DNA from: Kappaphycus alvarezii
Lineage: Eukaryota > Rhodophyta > Florideophyceae > Gigartinales > Solieriaceae
NCBI GenBank assembly: GCA_002205965.3
Contig: NADL03000492.1
Span: forward strand, 186,001-250,000
Reading direction: 5' to 3'
DNA length: 64,000 nucleotides
Shown: positions 63,115 through 64,000 of the stretch, in pieces
How the letters are laid out: every line of letters starts with the position of its first letter
How positions within the stretch are numbered: position 1 is the stretch's first letter
The notes under the pieces: generated by a model
What the model was told of the DNA's origin: nothing
Databases searched by the model: none
Seen by the model: the letters and a program-made list of their open reading frames with translations, nothing else
Position numbers and translations under genes: made by a program

Positions 63115-64000
63115 TCGCCGAGGACGAGACTATCAGGATTGACTATCCCAGGACAGAGATGTTGCAAGCGAAAAGAGTGCTACCAAAATATGACTGTGGG
63201 GACGAGGAAATATGAATAAGGACGGGATGCCAGGAGCTAAAATTTAGTTTTAATGAGGCAGGGTCTGGTACCTACCCTCAAGAAATACTGTTAAATAAAT
63301 GCTTGTTAGGGCAGAAGCTGACTTTTAACTTCATAAATACCTGGGCCTGCATTTGAAGTGGTCTCCCAACTTGCCTGCCCTCCCCTACAGGAATAATTTT
63401 ACTCAGCTTATATAGACTTTTTTAACACTAAAGTCTCCATCAAACATACTGAATACCATAAAATGCATCAAAAAGAGTCATGTGGAAGAGGAAGAATAAC
63501 ATTAGATACTATCAGCATAAATATCCAGATCTCCTTTTTCAAAATTCTTTCTTCGAGATCAGAGCCATAAAAATCGTCCAAAATTTCCATACCCTCAATG
63601 CAGTCCCTACAAATTCTGTCAAACGGACTAGAATGATTGATAGCCTCTTCGGACATATCAAGGTCCTCCAATCCCTCCTCATCACCCCCGAACGATGCTC
63701 CATCCCCAGTAGAGGAGTTCGATATTAGAGTTACTGCCTAAATATCCCATTCGCTCTCCGCAGCAACTCCCCCACTATTGTACACCAGTGGCTCCCATGG
63801 GTCCACTTAGCCTTCCTCATATTCCGAATCCTTCACATTTTTCGACCCCTCCACATCCACTGCATCCTCCTCTGCCTCTTCTGCCTCTTCTTCATCCTCT
63901 GCTTCTCTTACTTACTCCCCAAATTGACGGCCGACCAACACCCTAACACGGTCCATCCCGCTATAGTAATCCTCGTAGTCAGTCAGCCCATTGGCCATCA
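63115..64000 (-). repeat. Acidic-ORF repeat family, copy 3, cut by the window end
   Basis: Minus-strand copy with the ORF (63,998-63,468), then TATGGTATTCAGTATGTTTG, AAAAGTCTATATAAGCTGAG, GTTGGGAGACCACTTCA and the block reaching the GATAGTC-like terminus near 63,130. Confidence 0.7.
63468..63998 (-). pseudogene. Acidic protein ORF of the repeat family, copy 3, with three in-frame stops
   Basis: From an ATG at 63,998 the frame reads MANGLTDYEDYYSGMDRVRV, a stop, acidic AEDEEEAEEAEEDAVDVEG, a stop, DPWEPLVYNSGG, a stop, then LEDLDMSEEAINHSSPF and ICRDCIEGMEILDDFYGSD. The frame is unchanged across all three stops and the tail is well conserved. The sequence after the tail diverges from copy 2, with a longer end. 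Pseudogene or a copy with recent nonsense changes. Confidence 0.65.

Noticed and set aside
1..64000. tRNA, rRNA and snRNA genes
   Set aside because: I looked for B-box-like and conserved rRNA segments by eye and found none; a proper covariance-model search was not possible.

Overview
The window looks like nuclear DNA of an intron-poor eukaryote. A red macroalga (a florideophyte such as Chondrus) is my best guess, from gene style and mobile-element types; no marker gene proves it. Five protein genes look real: an intronless enoyl-CoA hydratase/isomerase (1,334-2,179 +); a secreted FG-GAP/ASPIC-UnbV protein with two short introns (13,790-11,479 -); a six-helix membrane protein of unknown family (42,075-42,881 +); a secreted Cys-repeat protein (51,815-50,742 -); and a secreted protein with an integrin-beta-like VWA domain (54,880-56,790 +). 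Three of them have a TATA box about 110-130 bp before the ATG I chose.

Most of the rest is decayed mobile DNA in an AT-rich background. I recognise two Ty1/copia elements (25,250-27,430 +, lacking integrase; 32,044-37,432 - with about 240-bp LTRs), a DDE_1 (pogo/jerky-like) transposase remnant (16.1-16.7 kb), a DDE_4 (PIF/Harbinger-like) transposase remnant (18.8-19.8 kb), and about sixteen 5'-truncated pieces of non-LTR retrotransposons. The non-LTR pieces encode a C-terminal CCHC finger and a restriction-enzyme-like endonuclease. At least two lineages are present.

The least expected structure is a set of very short insertions, 48 to about 110 bp, scattered through the window. Many are flanked by target-site duplications of 4-12 bp. 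They carry the same 3' end as the larger retrotransposon copies and fall into rough size classes of 48-51, 65-70 and 87-109 bp. Two sit inside other retrotransposon copies. A second apparently undescribed family is a roughly 1.3-kb repeat with a highly acidic ORF and a conserved C-terminal tail. It has three ORF-bearing copies (29.4-30.7, 58.1-59.4 and 63.1-64.0 kb) and two shorter ones.

Layout: 0-4.6 kb hydratase gene plus retrotransposon pieces; 4.5-5.6 kb telomere-like tracts facing each other; 5.6-10.6 kb gene-free; 11.3-13.9 kb GC-rich FG-GAP gene; 14-20.6 kb transposase remnants; 20.6-25.2 kb AT-rich and gene-free; 25-41 kb retrotransposon cluster; 42-43 kb membrane-protein gene; 43-50 kb AT-rich; 50.7-56.8 kb two divergent secreted-protein genes; 57-64 kb repeats. 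Apart from the two divergent secreted-protein genes, neighbouring genes show no obvious joint pathway.
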